Positions 22,901-34,138 of a stretch of DNA of 64,000 nucleotides are shown here, piece after piece (the stretch's first letter is position 1; the number at the start of each line of letters is the position of its first letter). The notes under the pieces are model-generated. The model saw only the letters and a program-made list of their open reading frames with translations, was not told the DNA's origin and did not search any database. Origin of the DNA: Usnea hakonensis (taxonomy: Eukaryota > Ascomycota > Lecanoromycetes > Lecanorales > Parmeliaceae); contig BLJB01000201.1 of NCBI GenBank assembly GCA_013423325.1, positions 186,001 through 250,000 of the forward strand, in the 5' to 3' direction. The translations under genes and the position numbers were made by a program.

Positions 22901-25350
22901 AATTGAGCGCTGTCTTCATGAGCTTGATTCTGCTGAGGCTGCTTCAGTGCCGAGGAAGTGCTTTCCGCGAGAAGCCTCCAGAATATGTTGCTGGCTTCCT
23001 TTTGGTGAATACCGTCTAATGTTATCAAGCGACCAAAATTGCGAAGTACGCCCAGTTGTGTCCGTCTAGACATCGTTGAGTGTAGTGAGATGTTCAGCAC
23101 AGTCTTGAGAGCATCGGCGTAGCTTGTTGCAATAGGCACGCATTGCACGTTCCTGAGCAACAAGTTCAAGAGATGTGCTACCGGTGAATTGAGAGAACCT
23201 GAATCTTTGCTAGAACGGCTTGAAGGAGTCTCTGCTGCTTCAAAGGAGTCCTGCGAGGTTCGGATTAAACGCCTCTCCAGAAAAGGTATACATCCAACCT
23301 TGGCTGCTGCTTCAATGGTGATTATCCTGATCTTCTCGAAGGTTTGGAACTGGTCTGCTTCATCTGTAATGCACATGGGTGAAGCAGTACGCTCCCTAGC
23401 AAGCCTGGAGTTACTTCGCTCTAATAGAAGCTTGATCTCGTTTAGGATAGCTGTAACAGCGTTCATAGCATCCATTGACACTTTGATTTCTTTCCCACCT
23501 GCAGTTCCCAAGGCGGAGGCAAAACTGCGCCAAGCTAGTACTATAGGTGCGTCTTCATCCTTGGATAATTGCCAGTCAGCAATATCGAACAACCTGTCAA
23601 AGACCTGCACTATCCTGGCCGCCCTCAGCCGGATCCATTTTGGATCAAGGCAGGGCAGCTCTTCTACATTGACAGGACCATTGAGAATCCTATTCTCATC
23701 CCATAATTTTGGCTTCCCGTTCCCTAAGAAAAGCGCGGACAAGATTTCGCAAGCGTATTCGATATCGGTTTTATTCGTAATGAAGCAACTTGGTAGGATC
23801 TGATGTACGTAAAGATCCCAATATTGATCTAGCTGAGTATGGGGCGCAGCCGGTCGTAGAGAATAGTATAGAAGTACGCAGTAGGATGAGCGAGCAGTCT
23901 GCTTCACCATCTTGTGGTTTTTGTCGGTAGATTTTGGCTGCAGTTGAGACATAATGGGTTGCCGAAGCATCTTAGCCATAGAAACCGAGGTCGATGTGTT
24001 CAAATTGATGGCAAATACGAGGCGGTTCCACGCAGCAATGGCTTGTGATTTGGTCTGCGAATCGCTAGAATTGAAACACTGCTGCATGACAGCTAGCCAC
24101 CTTCTGAAATGCTCCCAATGTTGGAGCTGACGCCGGCGACTGCGAAGAAACATGATCATAGCGCTCCAGATCTGGGGTACATGAAGTCCATCTTCCTTCG
24201 AATCCGCCATTTCGATGAGACGGGAAGACACGAAATCAACCACCTTCCTGCCATCTGCAGAGGTCCTATTGAATAAGTCGAGGCAGGCTTGTGACACCGA
24301 AGCTGTTGTTCCGAGCAGAAGACTTGCGTCGATCCCGAATGCAATCGCTCGAGCACGAATATCCTTCATTGTACTCAGCATGCCACTGATGAGGTGATCA
24401 AGCCAGCTTCCTACCCGAGAAGCCATCAATGACTTAGCCTGGCCAAGAAGTCGTTGGTAGATCATCAGTCGATGTCCGATAACGCGGTTCCCCTTGACCC
24501 GAGCGGTCACAGTGTCCAAAGCCGAGATAAGCCTGTTTACTCGATCGTTGGTCATCAATTTGGTTGCGAACTTTTGCTTCTCGAGTAAATGCATGTAATG
24601 AGAGACTAATATTTTCGGGGACGCTCCGTCCTCAATGTTCGAAATCGATCTTTCCAGGACGAACGAGCAAAAGTCCTCTTGAAACAAGACTGCTATACTG
24701 GGAGTGCAGAGGAAGATAGTGATCAATTTGAGAGCCTGAGTGGCGAGTTGTATATCCAGGGCTTCCTCGCCTTGGGTCCTAGCGCTAACATCCCGCCGAA
24801 TATACCCAGTGATTTCAGCCACCTTTTCAGCCAACCCTTGTCCCTCGGGAACCTCATCGTAAGCACTCAAACATGCGAGTAGAGTCGAGTAAGCATCTAA
24901 TCGAGATGTACGTGAAGAAGACGCCAAGTGCTGAGTGGTAGAGCGAAGCATGGCTGGAAAGTTGGTATTGTCGAAGGCTAGTAGTCCATTGCTCAGAATG
25001 TCCCCGGCTTTATCCGTGCATGCTTTCAGAATTGACTTAGAAGATTTGCAGTCCCTGGACCGCGGGATTTTTCGTATCTGGCCGTCAGAGTCGGAATCCT
25101 GGCCGCTGACAGAGAATCTGTGATACTGGGTACCCAACAGAGTGAACCCTACTTTCTTCTGGATTTTGCCTGTAGAGTCTTTAAAGTATTCTGCGGAGGA
25201 AGAAGGCGACTCATCAGGCGTGTGAATAAGAACATGATCCGTTGAAGCGGCACTGTAGCCATTTTTAGGCGAGGCTTTTGCGGTGCTCTCTTTGGGTGGT
25301 GTAGGTGGGCGTGCAGCTATTGGAGCCGGTCCTGGAGCGTAGCCCGCCAT
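19920..25350 (-). CDS. rif1: Rif1-like telomere/replication-timing protein
   Basis: Three exons (22318..25350, 21998..22267, 19920..21947), with two 50-base introns, give 1776 residues. Residues about 110-1080 are a long helical-repeat Rif1 N-terminal domain (for example LDAYSTLLACLSAYDEVPEG and HWEHFRRWLAVMQQCFNS). The C-terminal 650 residues are disordered and rich in Ser, with basic patches such as KKRKRTPTSS. PP1 docking motifs lie at the N-terminus, as in budding yeast: KVGF at 66-69 (RVxF type) and SILK at 106-109. A further KRVTF lies near the C-terminus. Rif1 recruits PP1 to hold back origin firing and acts at telomeres and in break repair. It is divergent from RIC8 with only 293 bases between the start codons. 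Confidence 0.85.
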
Positions 25351-25643
25351 GATTGATATGGGTCATGCAAAGTTCCATTGGACCATACTTGCGTCCAAGT
25401 AGCAGCTTGTTGACACGTTTCTGTGCAAAGGGTAGCATGAAAAGTGCTGTAAACTGGGCGGCGCCTGCTCATATGATTCTTCATGACGCCAAACACGAAA
25501 AACGCGTTAGAGATCGGGATCAATTTACGAGTCATATCGGGTAAAATTCGGGCGCTTCTCGAGTCAGGCTTCGGTCCCCTCGGTTGACTTGTCGCCATGA
25601 ACTCCGGACTCGTGGTATCAGCCCTGGTAACTTCGGAGGCAAT

Positions 25644-27354
25644 ATGGAAAGACGAATGCAACTCAGCGGCACAGGCAAGCATAAGAAAGACTGTTGGGAG
25701 CCATTAGGGGGAGGGGCTGACCAATATGTAAATTTATAGCTAAGAGAGACGAAATTGCTAGGCTTGTTAGATTCCTCAAGGTTCACACCGAATTGAAACG
25801 TCTATCAGAAAAAGGTGAAAAGCTTGACCCTCGTGATAATATTGTATGAAGGGCTGAGACTGTGCATCCAGAAAGATTCGAGACACTCGAAACTCTGAAG
25901 TCAAATGTTACTTCCGCCGAAGATGCAGCTGTCTTCGCACAAGATGTGGGTTATGTTTCAATCTAATGGGAACGTACACCACATGACCAGTCATCTGTCA
26001 GGGAATGGAGACGCTGTGCTACTACGCCTTCAAAAGCTCGGATCCTAAAGATGGATCATCTCGGGTGGCACTAAAGTGTATTGCCAACATTCTCCTGTTG
26101 GAGAGCAAGACACGCCAGATTTTTGTTCAAGAAGGCCATGCTATTAAGGTAGCGGAGAAATTGAATGTATGTTGCTATACACTACAAGTGAAAAACCTTT
26201 GCTAAGTCACGTCCCAGGATAGTCAAGAGTATGAGCTCTTGTGTTCCCGAATCCTATTCCTATTGACATATGACACCGCCTATAATTTTGACGATCTCTT
26301 CGACAATTTCTTCCTAGCCGACAAAATACATAATGTAATCTACGTTCACATTGTTGGGATCAGTAGGGGTATCGCTCACTGCATACAGAATATCAGACAT
26401 GAGGCCGAACAAATGGACCCAAGTTCAGGCATTAATTCTTCATCTCCACTCGGCTGGGGCCCATTGACTGAGACCCTCAAGCTCACGTTCAATTTGACGT
26501 CTCTTTATCCTCACCGAATCTCAGCCTTTAACAGCACGCTTTCTCCAATCTTAGCAATCCTAAGAACCATGCAAACACAAACACCGATTTTGCAACCGCC
26601 ATTAACCCAACTTATCAACATCCTTCTAAATCTCAACCTCTTGGGCAAGGAATCTGAAAGTGCTCATCAACACGGCAAAAACCCCTCCTTTTTCCCCACT
26701 TCGGGTCCCAATATCCACGTCAGCAGGCTTGTAGCAATCCTCGATAGTGCCCTTCGTACCACTAGTGAAGAAACTCTAGAAACTGCAGCTATTCCTCTCA
26801 TCACTCTCCTTCGCCGTGCATACGACCTAGCGCCTTCATCTGTCAAGACGCACATGCAATCGGCTTTGCTGCCTTCAAACGAGGAACGCACTCAGCCATT
26901 AGGAAGATCAGACACCTTGGCTTCATGCCTGCTTCGACTATCTACGTCTGCTGTTGCCCCTAATCTTCGCGAAGGAATATCAAGTCTGCTTTTCGAATTA
27001 TCCGACAAGGAGGCGACATCGTTCGTGCGAAACGTAGGCTACGGTTTCGCTGCCGGGTTCCTGATGACGCATAACCTGCCCATACCAGACAATACGCTTA
27101 AAAGTGACGACAAAAGGGGAGATCTAGGTGGGAGACTGACTAACATAGATGGCAAAGAAGTCAATCCTGTCACTGGACAGAGGCGCGACATGGAGCCCGA
27201 GGATCTAGGACCAGAGATGACTGAGGAGGAGAAGGAAATAGAAGCAGAGAGGTTGTTCGTTCTATTTGAGAGGCTGAAAGCTACTGGGGTTGTAAACGTT
27301 GTGAATCCTGTGCAGCAAGCTGTGCAGGAAGGCCGGGTCGAAGAGCTTGAATGA
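25644..27354 (+). CDS. ric8: Synembryn / Ric8 G-alpha chaperone and exchange factor
   Basis: Five exons (25644..25674, 25740..25814, 25872..25945, 26002..26166, 26218..27354) give 493 residues; an ATG at 25656 is an alternative start. Ric8 features are the armadillo-like helical body (ALKCIANILLLESKTRQIFV, LLCSRILFLLTYD), the motif VRNVGYGFAAGFLM, and the C-terminal EVNPVTGQ...EMTEEEKEIEAERLF. Ric8 folds and activates G-alpha subunits at the plasma membrane and cytosol and is needed for growth and development in filamentous fungi. The first intron appears to start with GC (ACAG then GCAAGC) and ends TTATAG. The second removes a TGA that would otherwise stop the frame. The body and 3' exons are certain; the first two exons are less so. 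Confidence 0.85.
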
Positions 27355-27845
27355 CTCTTCGGAGTTATGAAAATCTAGCTTCACATGTTGATGAGATATG
27401 CTCCAACAGTTGCACAGACATCTCAGTCTTTCACAGTGTGATTTTCGGTCTCTTGGCTTTCTCCGCGCCAATATGTTCATCCGCTCCACAGATAATCAAC
27501 GGCACGAAAGGCACTTCGGATAAGGAGCCTTAGCTATTCCTTAAGCGATAAGCGTCCTATGCGTCGAATCTTTGGCAGACTACCTCCATACTGGCAATCA
27601 TTCTGAGTGACAATGCTTTCTTGTACAGCAAGGCTCTCAATCTGATCTTCAGCATATGTAATCATGCACTCTACACGATGCAGTGCCCTTCTATGGATTT
27701 CGAGCCTGGTAGCATTTGCCTTGAACGGCAAAGCTGAAGTTCAACAATTTCCTGGAAAATTCGCTGCTACGGCTTTGGTGGTGTTACCGGATCTCACGTA
27801 AATCCTACCCTATATAGAAAAGTAATGCGACCCTTATACTGACCA
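27355..27845. other. Intergenic region
   Basis: A minus-strand ATG frame at 27534..27731 (65 residues) has no recognisable motif and is not called. Otherwise this is the region between RIC8 and the orphan gene downstream. Confidence 0.4.
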
Positions 27846-28751
27846 ATGATTTTGTCTACAAGGAATGTGACAAGTCTCAACGATCGATTCACAGACTTAG
27901 CCGTCAATTATGACTTACTCATATCTCAAGTCTTCTTCGTCAATCAAATAGCCCTTGGTTTTATAAATGCAATGAAGATCCAAGCGCTCGAAGATTTCGA
28001 TCAGCACATTACCAATTATGCTTTTATTGATACGGAGTACGCAGACGATCCGATACGTATCCGAGTGGAGGGTGCGGCAGGTGCCCCTGAATCAAAGCTC
28101 GTCCGCTGTAATATCATGTATGCGATCAAGACGCTCGCTGTGGATCTATTAACCCGGGGGCGCAACTATGGAGCGGTTTTTTCTCTGTCGTACAACGGCC
28201 AGCCCATTTACAATGGTATTTTTGACAACAAGAACGAGGCAGCTTTGCTAGAGCCATCCAGCAACACGTCAGCCAATCTCAGTGAAATATCAGTACAAAA
28301 GAAGGGGCCGCTGAGTCTTCGATCATTGAATACGGCGAACTCGTCTTCCACTCTCCTCTCCATACCAGGGTTTGACGATGTCGAATACTATGTGAAGTTT
28401 GACCTTCTAGGGAGGCTGCTCACGAAGGCCGGTTTCTTCTCGGCAATCCTAGAATTCATGTTCACACTAGCGCAACGAGACAGTGCAGATTCGATTGAGG
28501 CCGTCAGCCAGGCGACTGGCAATGACCTGCCATGGATCTTTGTTCGGCATGCGAGGTCGGACTTTCAGTTGCAAGGTTTTGAACTATTAGGGATCCTAGA
28601 GGGCATGGCACGACATGTTGTCAGTCGGGGAAGCTATATGGAAGTTGTCTTTTCTTTCTACATCAATGGTGATTTGGTTGCCACGGGTTGTGTAACGAAG
28701 CCATCAGTATCACGGAGGTGGTGTCACGGACTGGTGGGGGAGTCCTCGTGA
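27846..28751 (+). CDS. Orphan protein with internal duplication
   Basis: A single ATG frame of 301 residues without signal peptide or clear membrane helix. Residues 68-124 (DDPIRIRV..., LLTRGRNYGAVFSLSYNGQ) align by eye with residues 226-281 (NDLPWIFV..., VVSRGSYMEVVFSFYINGD). A weaker helical match lies before each copy (36-54 and 191-220). Each copy therefore looks like one alpha helix followed by a beta-hairpin ending in a xxYNG/INGD turn, joined by a Ser/Leu-rich linker (about 130-175). I do not recognise the family. The pattern resembles a lineage-specific fungal protein built from two copies of one domain. A short upstream exon cannot be excluded. Confidence 0.6.
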   Translation: MILSTRNVTSLNDRFTDLAVNYDLLISQVFFVNQIALGFINAMKIQALEDFDQHITNYAFIDTEYADDPIRIRVEGAAGAPESKLVRCNIMYAIKTLAVDLLTRGRNYGAVFSLSYNGQPIYNGIFDNKNEAALLEPSSNTSANLSEISVQKKGPLSLRSLNTANSSSTLLSIPGFDDVEYYVKFDLLGRLLTKAGFFSAILEFMFTLAQRDSADSIEAVSQATGNDLPWIFVRHARSDFQLQGFELLGILEGMARHVVSRGSYMEVVFSFYINGDLVATGCVTKPSVSRRWCHGLVGESS

Positions 28752-28978
28752 GACCTTTCTAGAAGGACTTTCGCCGAGGCTAAAGTACATTTCCGAGATC
28801 CCGTAGCGATATATTTTGTAGGAACATGTGCATAATTGCACACAATGGCGCCCACTGCGGAGGTTCCTCCCAGCGACGTGTTGAGCGCAAGCGTTCATGC
28901 TCAGCCAGTGATTTAGTGTTCCGTCATGACAGCTGTAACAAGTGAAGCCGGACCTTGATCCGCAGCGCCGAATTGATC

Positions 28979-31093
28979 ATGCCTTCCACTGATCGGATGG
29001 ACTCAAGAGCCCTGTCAGTCATCCCATATCAGCAACCAACCAGTCGAGAGGTAGTACTGTAAGTAAGCTGTTCGTTCTGCCGCTGTGTCGGCCCCTCACT
29101 CCTTCGCAGTCGTCACAACAATGCCGTCGTTGTTTACGAACCTCAGTCCGAACGCCTAGTCCTTCGTGACGCCTCACAAGGCCAGCTCGACCTCACAGTC
29201 TGCCCTACATGCCACCAGTCACTACGTGGGGAGCGGAGGAACGGTAGTCAAGAGCATGGCGGTCCCGAGCCAAGTCAAACCGGAGGCTTTGTCCACCGAG
29301 ATTACTTTCGACTACATCAGAGTCTTTACGGAACGCCAAATTCCACAGCCCCGCCTTCTCCACGGAGAAGATTGGTAGAGCCGGTTAGGGTTCGAGATAA
29401 TTCCCCAGTACCACCCGATCAACACGCGTATGTGGACAGCCCGCCGGCTTCCCCAGCCGCTCCGCCTGGTATCTCGGAGACCGCTTTCAGTCCGGGATAC
29501 TTCCAGAGATGTTATGTGGTGGAGAAAGAGCTTGGAAAGGGCGGAAAAGGAGTCGTGCTACTGGTCACGCATCTCTTGGATGGAAACGAAATAGGGCAAT
29601 TCGCTTGCAAGAGAGTGCCTGTGGGAGATGACCGGGAATGGCTCAAGAATGTACTTATCGAAGTCCAGCTCCTGCAGCAACTTGAGCACAAGCATCTGGT
29701 ACGATACCATCACGTGTGGTTGGAAGACATGAAGCTGTCGAATTTTGGGCCCAGCGTGCCCTGTGCTTTCATTCTACAGCAGTATTGCAACGCTGGAGAC
29801 CTCCACAGCTATGTATTGGACTCGGCAAAGAGATCTACCTCCCCTCACTATCTCAAGGAGCGTGCCAGACGCCGCTCGAAGAATCAGCAAGAACCACCTC
29901 AAGATCTGCCTGGCCGGAAGCTCCCGCTTGAGGAGATCTACTCATTCTTCAAAGATATAACTTCCGGTCTCAACCATCTCCACATTAACGGCTACATTCA
30001 CCGTGACCTTAAACCGAGCAACTGCCTGCTACATGATGATGGCACGGGAGAAAGATCGAGGGTACTCGTTAGCGACTTTGGAGAGGTTCAAGTGGAAGAC
30101 GTAGTACGAAGATCTACTGGCGCCACGGGTACCATATCCTACTGTGCCCCAGAGGTACTACGCCGTCATTCGTCAGGTGCCTACGGTAATTTTACAAGAA
30201 AGAGCGACATCTTCTCTCTCGGGATGATTCTTTACTTCCTTTGCTTTGCACGATTGCCTTACAGCCATGCAGACCTTCTCAACGAAGAGAATGAGGATCT
30301 GGATCAGCTACGAGATGAAATCACTACCTGGTCAGGCCTTCACGAGGAGAGAAAGCTTCGGCCTGATTTGCCTGAACAGCTATACACATTCCTCAGACGC
30401 TTGCTCTCTCTTAACCCCGAGGAGAGGCCGACTGCAGAAGCCATATTACTCGGGATCAAGACCAACTCTGGGCTGGACAGGATCTCAGACTCCAGGCCCC
30501 GATCAGCCGGGTTCACGTTCGAAGACCTAAGGAATGATTCCAGAATCTCGCCTGTCGAGAGCCCCAGACCGTCTACGCCAGCTCGAAAAATGTCCACAGG
30601 CTTCTCCCGACCAGGCGGTCCTGCTCAGCTTCGATTGGCGCCCTTGCAGAGAGATCGCAAGCAGTCCCCATCGCGACATACCAAAGAACGAGAGGGCGAC
30701 CCAGGGGAGGCGACGAGTCCTGGGGGAAGTCTAGTACTGAGCCGGCAGTTCCCTTCTCCAACCAGGCATGAGGTGCCACAGCTCACAGGACCTCTGGAAC
30801 GAAGATTTCACTTTCCAAAGATTGCGTTCAATAATCAGCTTGCTCGACAGATGCTGAAGATTCTTCTGTTGCTGCTCAAGGTCGTCTCTATCAACATATC
30901 TTGCACGCCGATGGCAGCTCATCCGATGGCAGCGTATCCTTTGCTGAGTCTGGCTGCGCTTGATCTCATCTTCATGAGGTCCGGGCCTGGGATATCTGTA
31001 ATACTCGTGGTTCTGCACGTTGCTATTCTGCTGGCAGCTTCATGGGCGGCTTTACTTTGCGTGTCGCCAATGGACTTCTGGCCCAAAACTTGA
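28979..31093 (+). CDS. Iks1-like serine/threonine protein kinase
   Basis: Two exons (28979..29058, 29110..31093) give 687 residues. The N-terminus has a CPTCHQSL zinc-knuckle-like segment and a YFRLHQSL motif, as in fungal Iks1 proteins. The kinase domain (about 155-480) has the glycine loop LGKGGKGVVLLV, the ATP lysine in FACKRVP, the catalytic HRDLKPSNCLL, DFG in VSDFGEVQ and APE in YCAPEVL, so it should be active. A Ser/Pro-rich linker follows. The C-terminal 100 residues hold two or three hydrophobic segments (KILLLLLKVVSI, HPMAAYPLLSLAALDLIF, VVLHVAILLAASWAALLC), which suggests membrane anchoring. The intron is 51 bases. The ATG is at 28979. Its targets are unknown; the yeast relative affects drug and copper sensitivity. 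Confidence 0.85.
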
Positions 31094-32120
31094 ATTTTGA
31101 AATTTTGATACCCAGCATAGCGAGATGTCGAGAGTAGTTTATAAAATGGGTAATTATATGATTAGATATTCTCTGAAGCCATTTTCTATTGGCTCAAATA
31201 GTGATCAACCAAATCCACCGTCCCTTTACTTTAGGTGCCTGACTCCTTCCTCAATACTCCGTAGGGCCGCAGCAAAGGCTGGAAAATGAGAGGGACCGTG
31301 CCTTTCGGTGCATGGACAGGAATGCGTATCTCCATGCCACAAGCATGTGGGGAGGCGGCCACAAGTTCCTCCACGAATGGCGAGAACAGGCTTCGTCCGA
31401 GTTGCAACATTTGTGAGAGACGGATCGGCTGCACCGGGAAAAACAGACGGTAGAGGACGAAGAGCCCTTTGTCGCTGCCCGGATCCAGCTGACCTGCGAA
31501 ATCACCAGGGCGGGGGATAGCAACGTCTCCCATATGACCGGCGAGCTTGTCGAAGATAGCCCCCATTATAAATATGACATGTCCAAAATCCTACCTATTA
31601 TCACTCCGGACGAATTCGCTCGGGGGCTCAAGGTCCCACCCGTCATTCCTGGGAAGAGGTACTCCGGTTATGAGATGCCGCGCATCCGGTGCAAAGCCGA
31701 ACACTACCATCGGCTGAAGAAGTGTGTGATACTGGGACCTGTCAAGAGTTCGAGGCACGGGCAAAAGCTACGATCTTGGGCCCGACTGGAGAATCTAATG
31801 TGGGCAGATGGTGTTGCTGCCAGATTATTCGGCACTAAAGACAAAGATTGAGAAGAAACGAGGGGCGCTGAAATGGTTCCGATGGCTGCTCATATAGGTA
31901 TTTTTGCTTAAATTAAGCCTAGCTTACTTTTAGATAAATCTGAGACTTTAACATAAGGTATTCCATCGTTCTTCACGAGTTTATAAGGCAATTGGTCTGA
32001 TTGTTCTAAACATACACAACTAGATTAGACCATCAATTAGACTCATGGCTCCTTCTAAAGAGGAAAACGCACCAATAAGAGGACCGACATCATCGTAGAG
32101 ACGCTGCGTGCTAGGCAAAA
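31094..32120. other. Gene-poor region with two overlapping doubtful frames
   Basis: A minus frame at 31231..31566 and a plus frame at 31534..31851 both look mildly protein-like, but they overlap and neither shows a family motif. From about 31900 the DNA becomes AT-rich, consistent with decayed sequence leading into the pseudogene remnants that follow. Confidence 0.35.
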
Positions 32121-32438
32121 TCATGTTCGAAGCCATAATCCCGGCTTAAATCTTTCCTGAATGCCGGGGCCTCTGGCGGCTTCGCAAGTGGGGATGCTGC
32201 CACGGGAGTGAGCGACTACGACAACCTCTTTCCTAGCGTCGGAAAGCTCCTTTAAGACTACTCGAATTGCAGTAATATCTGGCACCTTGGATGAAAGTAG
32301 ACTTTTAAAGCCTGTATTTGACATGATTATGAGACGCGTTTAGAAGCCGTGATGTTTGAGGAGCTTGATAATGTTAGCGTAGTACGCTGGCGGTAGCAAG
32401 TTGCCGGGGACGAGGACAAAAATGGGTTTGCTGGACAT
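32121..32438 (-). pseudogene. Alpha/beta hydrolase remnant
   Basis: Starting at an ATG (32438), the minus strand reads the opening of an alpha/beta hydrolase (KPIFVLVPGNLLPPAYY). It then meets an in-frame TAA within the first 35 residues and continues in the same frame with the nucleophile-elbow region KEVVVVAHSRGSIPTCEAARG. It stops again at 32121. The elbow pattern G-x-S-x-G is altered (HSRGS). In the intact family the TAA position would hold an ordinary codon. Further 3' the reading shifts frame into AT-rich DNA. It is clearly a truncated, broken gene rather than an intron-containing one, because no splice sites flank the stop. Confidence 0.6.
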
Positions 32439-32439
32439 G

Positions 32440-32650
32440 TTTTGATTTTCCTAGAATAGAATGGGACCGAGCACGCGGGCGCCTTTTATCTTTGCGATTT
32501 GATCTACTACGCTACCGGTTGCTTAAGTGACGCCGGAGATGACGACGACGAGGTCGCCCGACTGGACTTTTCCAGTGTCGAGGAGACCGGGTTGAGTGTC
32601 GCCATGTGCCCCACAAGGCTCAATTGTTAGCTTCATCAGATGCAGTTGCT
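32440..32650 (-). pseudogene. Medium-chain dehydrogenase (quinone/alkenal reductase-type) remnant
   Basis: The minus strand reads GLLDTGKVQSGDLVVVISGVT, an in-frame TAA, then ATGSVVDQIAKIKGARVLG in the same frame. This is the start of the Rossmann domain of zinc-independent MDR reductases, whose glycine-rich loop normally reads like GAAGAVGS; here the loop is interrupted by the stop. A second stop (TAG) follows at once, and 5' of the fragment the reading frame no longer matches. The fragment abuts the alpha/beta hydrolase remnant with only a few bases between, so the two may have decayed together as a small metabolic pair. Confidence 0.55.
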
Positions 32651-33315
32651 GCCCTGTATGAGATGGCCATGACCATGGAAGGAAGCTGACGAACCATGGG
32701 CCCAATCCTGTTTCAATGTTCCAGGACCATGTTTGGGGGAGATCTTGGCAGACATAAACCCTGCTGTCGATCTTAAGGTAAGGGTCTGAGGGTTGCGGGA
32801 TGGTGGTCGGCGGGCTTGGCATTTCCAGCCCCGCGATGACAAGCCCAGCCTTCTCGGGCTGGAAAACAAATCAAGACAAAAACTTGCTTCTTCTTTTCGT
32901 CTCCCCATCTTCCAATCCAATTCAATTCCATCAGATACTTTACATATTATCCCCATTGTCTTCTTCCAACTCCTTCGCTCCTCTTTGAACATACACAAGT
33001 ACTTCGTTGCTGTACATTTATTGACTACCTACATAGCTATCGATAAGCCGACTGTCGAACATATTGACATTGCCTTGAATACCACATCCAGGGCCGGACT
33101 TCTAGACTTTTATCGGAATTGCAGTTTCAACATTACTCTGCAATACCTACACGCTGTTGGATACTAAAGTCCAGCTCCCTTGGCCTTTCCATCCATCCAG
33201 TCGCAAGATCCTTCGTCTCCGCAGCTTCGTCATCGCATCTCCCGCCCGCGAAATCAAAGCCACGGACCTACCTCTGCGCACTAGCCGCCATCGAATTTGA
33301 AAAAAATACCTTGCG
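32651..33315. other. Upstream region of the MARVEL gene
   Basis: No gene is called. Open frames on both strands here overlap degraded dehydrogenase sequence and a pyrimidine-rich stretch around 32870-33000 that is typical of a fungal promoter or 5' leader. Confidence 0.4.
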
Positions 33316-34138
33316 ATGCTCGGATACATCTTCTTCACCTTCTGGCGGTTGTTCCAGATAGTTACGCTCATTCCTACGCTGGGCATGCTTGTGAGTTCGG
33401 ATACTACCGTGCAATCCATCGCCCCAGACACGTACTAACCCACACAAGGCATACTTCGTCAATCTCAATCAGAAAGCAAATCGACTCACTCCAGCGTCTA
33501 TCTTGTAAGCGCTCCATGGATTAAGACTTTGTATATTCTGTGTATCATACTGACATAGCCGCTTCGCAGGACTCTCTTCATCGTCTCAACACTTGCAGCA
33601 GTATGGGCGATCCTCACTCTCGTCCGCCGAAAATCAACCCAAAGATCCACCTTATTTGTCGCCTTCGTCGACCTCTGCTTCATCGGCGCCTTCATAGCCG
33701 GCGTTTATGAGCTCCGCGGCATCGCCAACGCCAACTGCTCCAGCGTCACCGACAGTGGCCCAACATACTTGAGCGTGGGAACCAATGGAATCTCCGGTTC
33801 GAGCGGGATTTCGGCCACCATACAAAAAGCCTGTGCAATGGAGAAAGCGAGCTTCGCCTTCGGCATCATGAATTGCATCTTCTTCTTCATCACGTTCCTG
33901 ATCTTGGTCTTTATGCACAGAACCAGGGATGATGTTGATAACAAGCGGTACAAGACGGAGGTGCGAACGAGAAGGAGAAGTCATGATTCGAGGTATGTCA
34001 AGGGCTTTCGTCAAATGGGTGTTTCTTAGAATATTTTCATTGACTCTTATACACAGGCGCGGACATTCACGCAGCGGTGGCGGCGGATCGACCCATCGCA
34101 GGAGCTCGAGAGATAGCAGACAACGTTACTACGTCTAA
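33316..34138 (+). CDS. MARVEL-like four-helix membrane protein
   Basis: Four exons (33316..33390, 33449..33504, 33570..33992, 34057..34138) give 211 residues. Four membrane helices are plain: TFWRLFQIVTLIPTLGMLAYFV, LTLFIVSTLAAVWAILTLV, LFVAFVDLCFIGAFIAGVYEL and FGIMNCIFFFITFLILVFM. The loop between helices 3 and 4 holds two Cys, and a basic Arg/Ser/Gly-rich cytoplasmic tail ends the protein. This is the topology of fungal MARVEL-domain proteins, which act in membrane subdomains such as eisosome-related or vesicle membranes. The first intron has a perfect TACTAAC branch and an AAG acceptor. It is not secreted, and no enzymatic role is suggested. Confidence 0.8.

Noticed and set aside
25317..25682. 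A minus-strand frame upstream of RIF1 that could extend its N-terminus
   Set aside because: It is in a different frame from RIF1, overlaps the RIC8 5' exon on the other strand, and the ATG at 25350 gives a natural start.
25740..25945. An in-frame TGA (25847-25849) inside what looked like one continuous RIC8 exon, suggesting a pseudogene or stop-codon readthrough
   Set aside because: A 57-base intron 25815-25871 (GTGAAA donor, CATCCAG acceptor) removes the stop, keeps frame and restores the expected spacing of the Ric8 N-terminus.
31231..31851. Two protein-like frames, minus 31231..31566 and plus 31534..31851
   Set aside because: They overlap on opposite strands and show no family motif. No splice pattern favours either, so neither is called as a gene.
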